Of a stretch of 64,000 nt of DNA, positions 45,553-55,167 are shown piece after piece. The DNA is taken from positions 70,255 to 134,254 of the forward strand of contig JANPEK010000135.1 in assembly GCA_031422915.1 (NCBI GenBank). The letters are read 5' to 3'. Below the pieces are notes generated by a model. It did no database searches, was not told where the DNA came from, and saw only the letters and a program-made list of their open reading frames with translations. The translations under genes were made by a program, and so were the position numbers. The stretch is from JANMEX01 sp031422915 (lineage in GTDB: Bacteria; Pseudomonadota; Alphaproteobacteria; Rhizobiales; Rhizobiaceae). Within the stretch, counting starts at the first letter, position 1. Every line of letters starts with the position of its first letter.

Positions 45553-46761
45553 TTATTTGGCTTCTGGGGTAAAATGCTCGGCAAGACCCGGGTTGGTCAC
45601 GAGATCGCATTTCTCATTTTCATAGGCGGGTGCGACGTCGTTGAAAGTCTCAATGATTTTGAAACTGTGGTTTTCGTCGCCCTCAGCGATATAGATGTTC
45701 TGACGCAAATGATGGGAACCCGCTTCGAGCTTGACCATACCGTTCGGAGCATCGAACGAAAGTCCGCTTTCAAGTGCTGCAATAACGTCGAGGGAATCGG
45801 TTTTGCCGGCCTTTTTCACCGCTTCCGCCCAAAGGTTGACCGCGTTCCAAACATCGACAGCCTCAGAGACGATTGGCGTTTCTGTTCCGTATTTGGCGGT
45901 CCACAATTTGACGAATTCGGTATTTGCCGGGTTATCGACAACCATGAAGTAGCCCTGATTGGCAATCAGACCTTTCCCGGCTTGCGGTGAAACAACGACT
46001 TGCTGGTTGCCCGAGCCATAATTGGTTGAAACAACACCAATACTTTCCTTCAAACCCGCGGCTGCGAACTGCTCAAGGAAACCGGTCTGGTTTGCGCCCA
46101 CGGGAAGGGCGACCACGAAATTCGGCTTTGCTGCCTGAATCTTCTGAATGGTAGGCGCGTAGTCAGTCACGGTCAGCGCAAGGAAATCTTCGCCAACAAC
46201 TTCTGCACCGAGTTTTGCGGCATATTCATGGACCCAATGAGCAGATATGGTCCCGAAATTATAATCCGGCGCCATAATGTAGATCTTCTTGCCATACTTT
46301 TTGACAGCCCAATCAATCAAAACTGAAAGCTGCTGTGAGGCAGACGGGCCGGTCACAAATGTCTGCTTGTCGCATGCCCCGCCCTCATAAAGCGATGAAT
46401 AGAAGTAAGGAATGTTCGCACTGCGCATGATCGGCCGAATGGCCTCGCGTGAAGAACTCGTCAGGCCGGCGAACAATACCGAAATCTTGTCCTTCAAAAT
46501 CGCGGTATTGGCATACTGGGTATATTTGCTCTGCTCGGACTGAGCGTCATAGGAAACCACCTCAATGGGTTCACCCAGCAACCCACCTTTTGCGTTGATA
46601 TTTTCAACGGCAAGTGCCAGCGCATTGTTTTGCTGGATACCGTAAATATTGAGGCCGCCGGTGAGATCGAAAATCGCACCGATTTTTGCGCCGGCGTTCG
46701 CCACTTGGGCAAAAAGTGCCGTAGACGCCAAGAGACCGAGTGTTAGAAATGTCTTTTTCAT
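45553..46761 (-). CDS. Amide/urea ABC transporter binding protein
   Basis: The ATG at 46761, with GAGGGAAC 10 nt upstream, gives 402 residues. A signal peptide covers about 1-23 (MKKTFLTLGLLASTALFAQV, then Ala-Asn-Ala). The Peripla_BP_5/UrtA-like fold shows KIGAIFDLTGGLNIYG, YFYSSLYEGGACDK and APDYNFGTISAHWVHEYAAK (at most 20 shown), which is the UrtA/FmdD group for urea or short amides. It is the first gene of the operon and the leader before it carries the regulatory RNA. The same fold serves as cytoplasmic sensor in AmiC downstream. Confidence 0.9.
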   Translation of the reverse strand: MKKTFLTLGLLASTALFAQVANAGAKIGAIFDLTGGLNIYGIQQNNALALAVENINAKGGLLGEPIEVVSYDAQSEQSKYTQYANTAILKDKISVLFAGLTSSSREAIRPIMRSANIPYFYSSLYEGGACDKQTFVTGPSASQQLSVLIDWAVKKYGKKIYIMAPDYNFGTISAHWVHEYAAKLGAEVVGEDFLALTVTDYAPTIQKIQAAKPNFVVALPVGANQTGFLEQFAAAGLKESIGVVSTNYGSGNQQVVVSPQAGKGLIANQGYFMVVDNPANTEFVKLWTAKYGTETPIVSEAVDVWNAVNLWAEAVKKAGKTDSLDVIAALESGLSFDAPNGMVKLEAGSHHLRQNIYIAEGDENHSFKIIETFNDVAPAYENEKCDLVTNPGLAEHFTPEAK

Positions 46762-46971
46762 CTGAAGTGTTCCCTCTGTTTTGAAACAGCTGAACACATG
46801 AAACACGCGGGTAAAATAAAAAAAGCGACGCGCCGGAAACAAATGTTCAGCTAAGTCGCTTTGGATTTTACGTGCATCGTTGCACTGGGACAAACAAACA
46901 CAGCCGGGAAGCTTCGTCAAGCGGTCATCGATGCATTTTGTTATACACTGGTCAAAGAGGTGAAATTGGAT
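46762..46971 (-). promoter_or_regulatory. Leader of the amide operon with ANTAR-like hairpin
   Basis: On the minus strand GTGC-AACGAT-GCAC (46885-46872) is a hairpin with a six-base loop having A first and G fourth, the pattern ANTAR proteins recognise. Nine bases later the terminator stem begins. The second ANTAR hairpin, which would overlap the terminator arm, is not clear: only AGC/GCT with loop GACTTA is seen. A -10-like TATAAC lies near 46940. Confidence 0.55.
46822..46862 (-). terminator. Leader terminator (attenuator) of the amide operon
   Basis: AAAGCGAC (46862-46855) and GTCGCTTT (46829-46822) form an 8-bp stem over a 25-base loop. The 3' arm runs into seven T and then ATTTTAC, the form of an intrinsic terminator. 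It lies 60 bp before the binding-protein ATG, so it would stop the operon unless AmiR intervenes. Confidence 0.7.
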
Positions 46972-49900
46972 TCAGGCGGCGATGCGCTCCTCACTCTCCC
47001 CAATGATATTCACATTGGCGTTGCCGGGCTTGTCCGAACCCGCAGCGAGGCTGGTTTCAATTTCTGCCAGCTCTACCCTCTTCAATTCAAGCTCGTCTTC
47101 AAATGCAAACGTTTCTCCCAGCCTTGGCTGGTAAGCGGCAAGCCGCTTTTCGCCTTCGGTCAGGCGGCGGCGATAATCCTGCCGCTCGTTCTCAAAGTTC
47201 GAGAGAGCATGCTCCAACCGCGAGATTGCGCCAAGTGGTGTGACCGTCATGGAAACGTCAACCTCATACCGCGCAACGGTGCGTCTCAGCATGGTCGTGT
47301 ATTGGAAGCCCTCGCGGGCGACGCGTTTGCCCTCGAATTCAAGGTCAAAGCCGCCAATTGAGGCAATGATGCCTGCTTCTTCCTGACCGAGTTGAACCAG
47401 CGTAAGGATTTCCGTCATCAACGCTCTGCCCGCCAGCTTGCGGGCGTCAAAGCTCTTGCCATTGACCTGCATCTTGAATGCATCACCCTGCGTTGGAATA
47501 AGACGTTCGATGTCTTTGCCTATGCCTTCAATGCGCCGCGTCGAAAGCTCAATGTCCCTGGTCGCATCGCGGATTTGTCGGCGGATTGCATGTTGGTCGT
47601 CCACATGGGCGGCGTGCAGGCGTCCAAGCCGGGCGATCTCGGCTTCAAGCCCGGCCTTTTGCATCAGGCGCGGATCGCCGGAGGCAATGGCTTTGGCCAT
47701 GGCGAACTGATTGGCCTGACCTGAGCCCAGATCTTCCAATCGTCGGACGCTTGTATCACCCGAGAGCGCCGCGCCAATGAACCGGGCCTTGCGCTCGTTG
47801 TTCTGCCACATGGTGGCATCAAGCGAGCCGAGTGTCGCATAGGCATAAAGGCCGACTTCCTCATGTTGATTGCCTTGCCGGACAATGCGCCCTTCCCGCT
47901 GCTCAATCTGGCTTGGCAGCCAAGGAACGTCCAGATGATGCAGTGCCGCAAGTCGGGTCTGGACGTTGACGCCGGTTCCCATGGTTTCTGACGATCCGAT
48001 GAGAAAGCGCACCTTGCCGGAATTGAACTCATTGAACAGCCGCTGTTTGGCTTCCGACTTTTTGGAATCCTGCATAAAGGCGATTTCTGAAGGCGGGATT
48101 CCAAGACGAATGAGTTCATTGCGTATCCAGCGATAGGCGGAGAATCCGCGTGTGGATTCCACCGCTATTGTCCCCAAATCCGAGAATATCATCTGACCGG
48201 CGCCTGTCCGGTCAAACGGCTTACCGTCCTTGCGATAAAAAACCCGTTTGCTCGTCTCCTGCCAAATGCGAAAGACATTGGCGATCATCAGATTGAGCTT
48301 GTTGCCCGGTTCATTGTGATGATCGGGATCGACCAAGCGCAGATCAATCGCTGCATGTCTTCCGTCCGTGATGACCGAGAGCAGAATATCATCGCCCGGC
48401 TTTGGCGCACCCTCGCGCTCTTCAATGGCCTTGATGCGCTGATCGAGCGTTTGCTGATAGGCTTTGAAGGCCGGCGTTGTCTCCGCCGTAATGATCTGGC
48501 GCTTACCACCAAAGATCGACGGGACTTTGACATATTGGCGAAGGTCGGAGGGCTGAACGACATCGGCAAACGAGCGGAACATGGCAATCAGCTCCGGCAC
48601 ATTCACAAATTCCGCAAAGCGCGTGACCGGCCGGTATTTGCCGGACGGCTGGAGTTCAAGTTCGGTCGATGTGTCGCCGAATGTTGACGCCCAGGCATCA
48701 AACTCATGCAGACCGCGCTCATGCAGCGCCTCATTATCCATCAGGCGCTGGACGGTGAACATTTCTCCAAGCGTGTTGGTGATTGGGGTGCCGGAAGCGA
48801 GAATGAGTGATCTGCCCGGATTCTTGATTTCCAGAAACCGGGATTTGACGAAGAGGTCCCAAGCGCGCTGTGAGCCATTGGGATCAACACCCCGGAGCGA
48901 GGTCATATTCGTGGCGAAGGAGAGTTTGCGGAACTCCTGCGCCTCATCGACAATAATCTGGTCTATGCCGAGTTCCGAGATGGTGAGAAGATCGTCTTTG
49001 CGCGAAGTCAATGCCTCCAACCGCGCCGCATGACCTTCCTTCATGCGCTCAATGCGCTTGCGTGACAGCCGGTCCTCACGGTCGACGTTCAGAAGTAGTT
49101 CCTCATAGGCTTGCAACTCGCCCGCAATCATCTCCCGTTCAAAGGCGGCTGGCACCGGAATGAACTTGAAGGCCGAATGCGTGATGATGATCGCATCCCA
49201 ATTTGCAGTAGCGGCACGCGATAAGAAACGATGACGCTTGTCTTTGACGAAGTTCGTCTCATCGGCGACGAGGATGCGCGCATTGGGATAAAGCGCCAGA
49301 AACTCGCGCGCCGCCTGAGCCAAGCAGTGGCCCGGCACGACCAGCATCGCCTTGTTGATAAGGCCAAGCCGCCGCTGTTCCATGATGGCTGCAGCAATAC
49401 TGAGTGTTTTGCCTGCACCCACCGCATGAGCCATATAGGTTGAACCTGACGCAATAATCCGCCAGATCACCCGCTTCTGATGGCCATATAGAGAAAAGGC
49501 GCCCGAGGCGCCTGGAAGCTGAAGATGGTTCCCGTCGAAATGACGGGGCACCAGATTATTGAAACGGTCGTTGTAGAGCGGCGCTAGCCGGTCGGTGCGG
49601 TCCGGGTCTGTCCATATCCAAGCCTGAAACGCCGTCTTGATCTTGGCGAGCTTTTCCTTGGCGGCTTCCGTGGCTTCTGAGTTCAGAATCCGCCGCTCGG
49701 TCAAACCGTCGCGCACCGTGTCAAAGATCTGCGGAATGCTCGAGTTCAGAGCATCCGACAGAAGTAATCCGGCATGGCGGCGATGTGTGCCCCATTCGGA
49801 TGTTCCGGCAGCCAGATATTCAAGCTGGCGCGCTTCTACCGTCCAACAGGCCAGTTCCGGCGTGTGGTGGATGACGATCGACGTATCCATGACTTCCGCA

Positions 49901-52089
49901 ACAAAGGCGACAATATCAGCTGCCGGTATCCAGGGCGCACCAAGCCGGGCGGTGATGTCGGAAGGCTTGAGATCAACCGGCTGAACGGCACGCAAAGCCT
50001 CGACATTGCGGGCAAACACAGGGTCAAGCGCAGCGGCAGCTTCTGCGAGTTGGAGCTTCGTGCGAACAGCGCCGGACAGATAAGCATCCGCCGTCTGCCA
50101 CGCCCCGCTTGATGGATCGCGGAAAATGGCAGAGCCGAGCTCAGTGATGACGCTTGACGTGTCACAATGCATAAGTTCCGCGACATGATCCGGATCGACA
50201 TGGCCGCGTTCATTCAGGACCACGGCAAGCGCATCGAGCGCCGATATGATGATCGGCGGCGCAGGCGGCGATATCACCCGTTCCGTAAAGATCGGTCCGG
50301 GCTTGGCTGTGTTGGTCTCAAGATCATAGTCTTCAATCGAGGCGACCAGCCAGCAATCGGGATCGTCCAGGAACCGTGCGAGATTGGGACGGCGGTGCGT
50401 CTCGCGCACCTCGCCGGTTTCCTCATCCGTCGCCGTTGAGACGGATGTGAAATTGATCGGTCCGAACTCGCGGACGAAACTTGACCATGCGATCCGCAGG
50501 CGGACTTGAGCTTGTGCATAAGGCTGATCGGTTTCTTGAGAGTGGAGGATTTCCCGAACGGCATCGCGGATGGGAATGAATTTGCGAATTATCAGCGCGT
50601 GCTTGGCGAATATTCCGTCTTTCGAGCGCGCGGATTTGATCGCGACGGGTTGAAACTGACCGTCCACGACCTGCATCAGCGCGCTACCCTTGCCGATGAA
50701 ATAACTGCCTTCGCGGATATTGCTGCCTGCAAGAACACTGGTCGCGATTAAACCACTCGCTTTGTCCGCGAATGCTGCATCGATGACTTCCGGCTCTCCG
50801 TCATAAATGCCGTCCGGCAGGTTCGTGAGTGCGAACGTAAGTTCGTCTACAAGAACCGCGCCCTCCTTCGGGCGGCAGACATAAGTCTCGTCATTGCCAA
50901 ATCGCCCGCTTGTGAGGTCGTGCGTGCCGAGCACCATTTCGGGATGGTAAGAGAAGTATTGGTTGACCTTGATCGCGGCGCGCTCCTCAGTCGCAGGCGC
51001 CACTTCAACTGTATCAAGCGAGATCTTGTTACGCGGGGCCTCCTCCGCGCGGCGCTTGCGGAAGAACAATATATCCACGCCGACATCGGTGCCGGCATCC
51101 TCGCGAAAACTGCCCTCGGGCAGCCGGATTGCACTGACTAAATCCGCCATTCCCAATATATGCTGACGCGCCCGCGCGTCCTCCTTGTCCATTGTGCCAT
51201 AGCTGGTGACAAAAGCGGCAAGGCCGCCGGGTTTTAGGCGGTCGATGGCCTTGGCGATGAAATAATCATGCAGCCGAAGACCAAGTTTGCGGAACGCCGG
51301 ATCGCTGCGGACTATGCGGTCCGAGAAGGGCGGATTGCCGATGGCGAGATCAAAATGTTGTGGCAAGTGAGCTTTGGCGAAGTCGGTATTGATGATGCCA
51401 GCGCGCGGCTGCAGGAGTCGGGCAATCCGCGCTGTGACCGGGTCCAATTCAACGCCTGTGACTTGCGAGGCTCGGCGCAATGCTTCCGGCATCAGCGCGG
51501 GAAACAGCCCGGTGCCAATGCCGGGTTCCAGCACCCGCCCTCCCCGAAACCCGAGCTGTAGAATCCCTTTCCACATCGCCCTGACAATGAATTCCGGCGT
51601 GAAATGCGCATATTGGGTGCAGCGGGCAAGCGAGGCGTAATCGGTTGCGGCAATCGCGCTTTCGAGCTCTGTGCCAACCTCCTGCCAGCCTTTGCGGAAC
51701 ACCGCCTCTCCCGGACGGCGGAAACAGGCATTGGCCAGTTCCGACGCACCGAAGCCGGTGAAACGGATCAACTGCGCCTGTTCTTCCGGCGTCGCGGATC
51801 GCTGCTCGGTTTCAATTAAGGCTGCGAGCTTGATGGCGGCGAGATTGTCTCGGGCGCGATCCTTCCACGATTTGGCCAGGCTGCGATTGCCGTTGAGACG
51901 GTAATTGCGCGCCCCATCGGCAGGCGACGGGACCGGCTTACGAAGCGGGTCCTCCGGTATGTGCTGCGGTTGAGCGTGATCGTCTTCTTCAAACTGATCA
52001 CTTCCTCTACCAACCGGAAAGGCCGACAAGCCAAATCCGGACAGGGCAGTGTTGCCGAAAAGATCGAGGGTGAATGGGTCAAGCGACAT
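46972..52089 (-). CDS. Giant N6-adenine methylase-helicase (DarB-like)
   Basis: A 1705-residue protein from the ATG at 52089. An adenine methyltransferase occupies about residues 70-400, with the SAM site VLEPGIGTGLF (187-197) and catalytic NPPF (252-255). A linker of about 400 residues follows. An SF2/Snf2-type helicase covers about 870-1480: AVGAGKTLS (Walker A), IIVDEAQEF (DEAQ box near 1045), MGTGVNVQTRLAALHHLDVP and QREGRIVRQGNQ (motifs V-VI). The C-terminal 250 residues are coiled coil plus a small domain. The architecture is like phage P1 DarB and plasmid homologues. Role by inference: protect incoming DNA from restriction. Confidence 0.88.
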   Translation of the reverse strand: MSLDPFTLDLFGNTALSGFGLSAFPVGRGSDQFEEDDHAQPQHIPEDPLRKPVPSPADGARNYRLNGNRSLAKSWKDRARDNLAAIKLAALIETEQRSATPEEQAQLIRFTGFGASELANACFRRPGEAVFRKGWQEVGTELESAIAATDYASLARCTQYAHFTPEFIVRAMWKGILQLGFRGGRVLEPGIGTGLFPALMPEALRRASQVTGVELDPVTARIARLLQPRAGIINTDFAKAHLPQHFDLAIGNPPFSDRIVRSDPAFRKLGLRLHDYFIAKAIDRLKPGGLAAFVTSYGTMDKEDARARQHILGMADLVSAIRLPEGSFREDAGTDVGVDILFFRKRRAEEAPRNKISLDTVEVAPATEERAAIKVNQYFSYHPEMVLGTHDLTSGRFGNDETYVCRPKEGAVLVDELTFALTNLPDGIYDGEPEVIDAAFADKASGLIATSVLAGSNIREGSYFIGKGSALMQVVDGQFQPVAIKSARSKDGIFAKHALIIRKFIPIRDAVREILHSQETDQPYAQAQVRLRIAWSSFVREFGPINFTSVSTATDEETGEVRETHRRPNLARFLDDPDCWLVASIEDYDLETNTAKPGPIFTERVISPPAPPIIISALDALAVVLNERGHVDPDHVAELMHCDTSSVITELGSAIFRDPSSGAWQTADAYLSGAVRTKLQLAEAAAALDPVFARNVEALRAVQPVDLKPSDITARLGAPWIPAADIVAFVAEVMDTSIVIHHTPELACWTVEARQLEYLAAGTSEWGTHRRHAGLLLSDALNSSIPQIFDTVRDGLTERRILNSEATEAAKEKLAKIKTAFQAWIWTDPDRTDRLAPLYNDRFNNLVPRHFDGNHLQLPGASGAFSLYGHQKRVIWRIIASGSTYMAHAVGAGKTLSIAAAIMEQRRLGLINKAMLVVPGHCLAQAAREFLALYPNARILVADETNFVKDKRHRFLSRAATANWDAIIITHSAFKFIPVPAAFEREMIAGELQAYEELLLNVDREDRLSRKRIERMKEGHAARLEALTSRKDDLLTISELGIDQIIVDEAQEFRKLSFATNMTSLRGVDPNGSQRAWDLFVKSRFLEIKNPGRSLILASGTPITNTLGEMFTVQRLMDNEALHERGLHEFDAWASTFGDTSTELELQPSGKYRPVTRFAEFVNVPELIAMFRSFADVVQPSDLRQYVKVPSIFGGKRQIITAETTPAFKAYQQTLDQRIKAIEEREGAPKPGDDILLSVITDGRHAAIDLRLVDPDHHNEPGNKLNLMIANVFRIWQETSKRVFYRKDGKPFDRTGAGQMIFSDLGTIAVESTRGFSAYRWIRNELIRLGIPPSEIAFMQDSKKSEAKQRLFNEFNSGKVRFLIGSSETMGTGVNVQTRLAALHHLDVPWLPSQIEQREGRIVRQGNQHEEVGLYAYATLGSLDATMWQNNERKARFIGAALSGDTSVRRLEDLGSGQANQFAMAKAIASGDPRLMQKAGLEAEIARLGRLHAAHVDDQHAIRRQIRDATRDIELSTRRIEGIGKDIERLIPTQGDAFKMQVNGKSFDARKLAGRALMTEILTLVQLGQEEAGIIASIGGFDLEFEGKRVAREGFQYTTMLRRTVARYEVDVSMTVTPLGAISRLEHALSNFENERQDYRRRLTEGEKRLAAYQPRLGETFAFEDELELKRVELAEIETSLAAGSDKPGNANVNIIGESEERIAA

Positions 52090-52213
52090 GGATTAAACTC
52101 CTTTGAAAAACGAACGCCATCGCGCCTCGGGGCAAGCCTGCGAAGCGATTTGATGGGCGGGATTTGAGGGGATGGGACTTGATGCCCCGGCTTGTGCAGG
52201 ACGCCGTGGTAGA

Positions 52214-52819
52214 TCAGGCGGCGATCAGTTCCGGCATGAAGCGCAGTTGCACGGGCAGCTTGGCGGCGATTTCGTCATCGCTGAGTTCATCGAGCAGTTT
52301 CAGCGTCATGCCCTCCCTGCCACCACAGTACAGCACGGTGCGCTGTCCGCGTTTGGAAGCGGCAAACCGCTGACCCGCATAACCGCGATAGTCGCCATGC
52401 GTGCTGCTCCAGATGTGCTCAAGCCGCTCCTCGCGCGTCATGGCTCGGACGGGATGTGATTCGCGTTCAATGATTGCCGCACGCAGGCGTTCCGGAGAGC
52501 CCCTGTCTGACAGATCACAATAGCCGTGGAACCAGCGGCACACATCGTCAATGTTCAGCACCAGAAACACGCTCGTCACATTGCCCGCTTGGAATTCGCG
52601 CATGGCGAACAGGTCGCCCCGGACAAACAAGGGCGGGAGGATTTGCAACATATAGTCATGATCGGCTTCGGTGATTTCGAACCATTCGCCGGCATAGATC
52701 GAGCCGGAATGGCGGGGTTCATCGAACGGCGCCTCACTATGGCGGTTGAAAATCTGGAACATCTGGTATCGGCTGGCGACACCCTGAAACACTTTGCGAA
52801 ACGAATGAGAGGTTTGCAT
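52214..52819 (-). CDS. DUF1419 family protein
   Basis: The ATG at 52819 (MQTSHSFRKVFQGVASRYQM) follows CAAAGGAGCTG and gives 201 residues. DUF1419 features include GEWFEITEADHDYMLQILPP (about 46-65), FLVLNIDDVCRWFHGYCDL in the middle, and MPELIAA at the end. The function is not known to me; the family is common on rhizobial plasmids. It stands between the methylase-helicase and the primase-like gene, both minus strand. The leader contains TCAAGGG (52926) paired with CCCTTGA (52956). Confidence 0.8.
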   Translation of the reverse strand: MQTSHSFRKVFQGVASRYQMFQIFNRHSEAPFDEPRHSGSIYAGEWFEITEADHDYMLQILPPLFVRGDLFAMREFQAGNVTSVFLVLNIDDVCRWFHGYCDLSDRGSPERLRAAIIERESHPVRAMTREERLEHIWSSTHGDYRGYAGQRFAASKRGQRTVLYCGGREGMTLKLLDELSDDEIAAKLPVQLRFMPELIAA

Positions 52820-52993
52820 GACAGCTCCTTTGGTCGAAAGTAGAGGCGGTGCAGCCGCTGCGGCCACACCTTCTCCTCATGCTTTCTCATGACCTCACAT
52901 CAGCGGTCGCGTCCCGGAGGACGGGTCAAGGGCCGCGCTAGCGGGCGAAGCTTCACCCTTGATGCGCGCCTTCGGGCATGCGGCAGCCGGGTT

Positions 52994-53944
52994 TTATCCC
53001 CTCTGTTCCCCTCTCCCATTTTTGGCTTTGTCGAGCCCTTGCGACAAAGCCTTCAGGTCTTCATTCCAGTCTTCATGTTCAGGCAACATCCGCGAAAACC
53101 TGCATCCAGCTTCCTGAGCGATAAGACGCAGCCGCTCGGCGTAAGTCTCACCCTGCCAGTTCCGGTCGGTCGCGGCGACAAGATGAAGGCCAGGTGTCTG
53201 GGCATAGTCGCGGAGCAGAGCATCGGTGTTCGGCGACCAGCCGCCGCCGGTGCTGACATAAAGTGTCTCGGACAAGTTGGCGGACTGCGTTGTCTCGATG
53301 GCAGCAAGGCTCAGGGCGTCAATGGCGGCCTCCGTGACGCAAAGCCTTTTTGGGTTGGCTGCACCGAAGTGAAATAGCCGCTTCGACCCGCCGGTCGCAA
53401 AGCCGCGCCATTGCGGCCCGCGTTCTTCCCAACCGGTGAACTTTCCTGCCGCGTCTTTATGTGCTGCCCAGAGGCTGCCGTATGGGCCTTCTCGGATGCA
53501 GTCTTGGGCAATGGCTCGGTGAAGAGTGATTTGCGGGATGCCGCGCACGTCAAGGAGGTAGCGCCATGTCGATGAATTGGGTTTGACGCGCTGTTTGGTG
53601 TTCCATCGTGTTGTGACGGACGAAACTGACTTGTCGCGGAATGGTTTCCTCCAGACTGGCTGCGACAGAGCGAACCCAACTAATTCACTCACCCGTTCCA
53701 AGGCGTCAACAAAGCCGAAATTGCCGAGGTGCTCTGACAGGCCAAACACATCGCCCTTGGCCTCCGACATGGGATCAAACCAGCCTTTGCCGGCATGGGT
53801 GACAATGACAATCTCGCCCTCCCCGCGCCGGTATTTGACGGCGCGTTTTGTGCTTTCCTTGGCATCCAGCATCCATCCGTCAGCTTCGAGAACTGCACTG
53901 CAGGACACCTTGTCGCGTAGGGCTTCCAGATCCTTTCGTTTCAT
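52994..53944 (-). CDS. DUF3991-Toprim primase-like protein
   Basis: From the ATG at 53944, after CAAGGAGAG, it encodes 316 residues. The N-terminal third holds AGKGWFDPMSEAKGDVFGL and matches the DUF3991 pattern. A Toprim domain covers about 200-300: LCVTEAAIDALSLAAI (catalytic Glu) and LVAATDRNWQGETYAERL (Asp-x-x-Asn variant of the DxD). Such proteins are thought to make primers or nick on transferred DNA. No helicase partner is fused. Together with the methylase-helicase it could support second-strand synthesis in the recipient (inference). Confidence 0.85.
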   Translation of the reverse strand: MKRKDLEALRDKVSCSAVLEADGWMLDAKESTKRAVKYRRGEGEIVIVTHAGKGWFDPMSEAKGDVFGLSEHLGNFGFVDALERVSELVGFALSQPVWRKPFRDKSVSSVTTRWNTKQRVKPNSSTWRYLLDVRGIPQITLHRAIAQDCIREGPYGSLWAAHKDAAGKFTGWEERGPQWRGFATGGSKRLFHFGAANPKRLCVTEAAIDALSLAAIETTQSANLSETLYVSTGGGWSPNTDALLRDYAQTPGLHLVAATDRNWQGETYAERLRLIAQEAGCRFSRMLPEHEDWNEDLKALSQGLDKAKNGRGEQRG

Positions 53945-54151
53945 ATTTCTCTCCTTGCGAACCCGCAAAGCGACGTTCGCATTCCTGATCGTGTTGGGTT
54001 TCTGTTTTCCGTCGTTCTGGGAAGACCACTCCCCGAAAGCGAAGACCGAAGAGCGCAAGGGCGCGGATCGGAGAGAGACACTTGGATTGATCCGACCCGC
54101 GGCGAAGCCTCCCTTTTGCGCTTCGAGACGCAAGCGTCAGGGCAGTTCGGC

Positions 54152-54334
54152 TCAATGAGCCGAACCGATCTCGAAGGGATCGTAAATGTGAATGACCGTT
54201 TCTTCGTCGCCGTCATATTCGGCAGATGGCATCACGCCGAACTGGCCCTCGTTCTGAAACAGCGTCACTGGCGTCATCAGCATCTGGGCGAGATTGAATG
54301 CGTTGTTCTGGGCGAGGATGAAATTGTGCGACAT
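54152..54334 (-). CDS. 60-residue conserved plasmid protein
   Basis: From the ATG at 54334, with GGGAGC upstream, it encodes 60 residues (MSHNFILAQNNAFNLAQMLM). The second half is acidic (EYDGDEETVIHIYDPFEIG). No membrane or export signal. I cannot name a family, but the good ribosome site, an own structured leader and the ordered neighbours speak for a real gene. It is the last gene of the leading-region block in this window. Confidence 0.6.
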   Translation of the reverse strand: MSHNFILAQNNAFNLAQMLMTPVTLFQNEGQFGVMPSAEYDGDEETVIHIYDPFEIGSAH

Positions 54335-55167
54335 TTGTCAAAGCTCCCGTTTGAACGGGGACCATCCCCGCTCGACAGGCGCCCGAATGTGCCAAGACTG
54401 ACCGCGATCACCGCAGAGGCGTCAGCCGACAGCGGCCGCATCGCCAGATAGCGGACCCCTTGCGGGTTGAACGAAAGGGCAAGGAATGGGACTTGGGACT
54501 TAAGCCGAAAGAGCGGGGATGTTACCCTTTTGAATGGGAATAGAAACTGATGTGCAATTGCAGATGCCACATCGCTTCATCGTCATGCCGTTGGCTAGTT
54601 TGTCGGCATTGATGCTGGCTCGACGAAGGTCGATTTTTAGGCGCTGGGCGTATGGCGAAAGCTGTCAGGCATGAGACAACCTATTCGCTGTCATATTGGT
54701 TTGTAAGTGCACGGTCCCGAAAGTTGTCCGCCTCGCAAATAAGTGTTCGAAGGCGCAGTTGATGACGAACCATAGGCAGACCGCACCCAGAGGGTTCAGG
54801 GGCTGGGCGCAACCTCTTCCGTAATGCGTTACTGACCAATGTTTAGATATAAATATTGGTCAAAAATCGGAAATCACATGCTACTCTTGTAGCCGGCAGA
54901 CACATCCCCGCCCGGCGTTGTCACACGCATGTTCATGGCATTAGACTCCATTACAGGGCCGCAGGAGACCTTCTCTCTCGCCCTCAATTCGTCATCGTAC
55001 TCTCCGCCAATCTCTCACTCTCGAAAGGCCTGATGATACAAACCCCCAGCGCATGCGTTCCATGTACTGCGGGTTTGCCTCCAACCGCTGCAGCCGCTCA
55101 CAACCCCGCCGCCTTAACGGCCAGCGCCGAAGGTGTCGGCCCAGACGAAATTGGGTCACAAAGCGGA

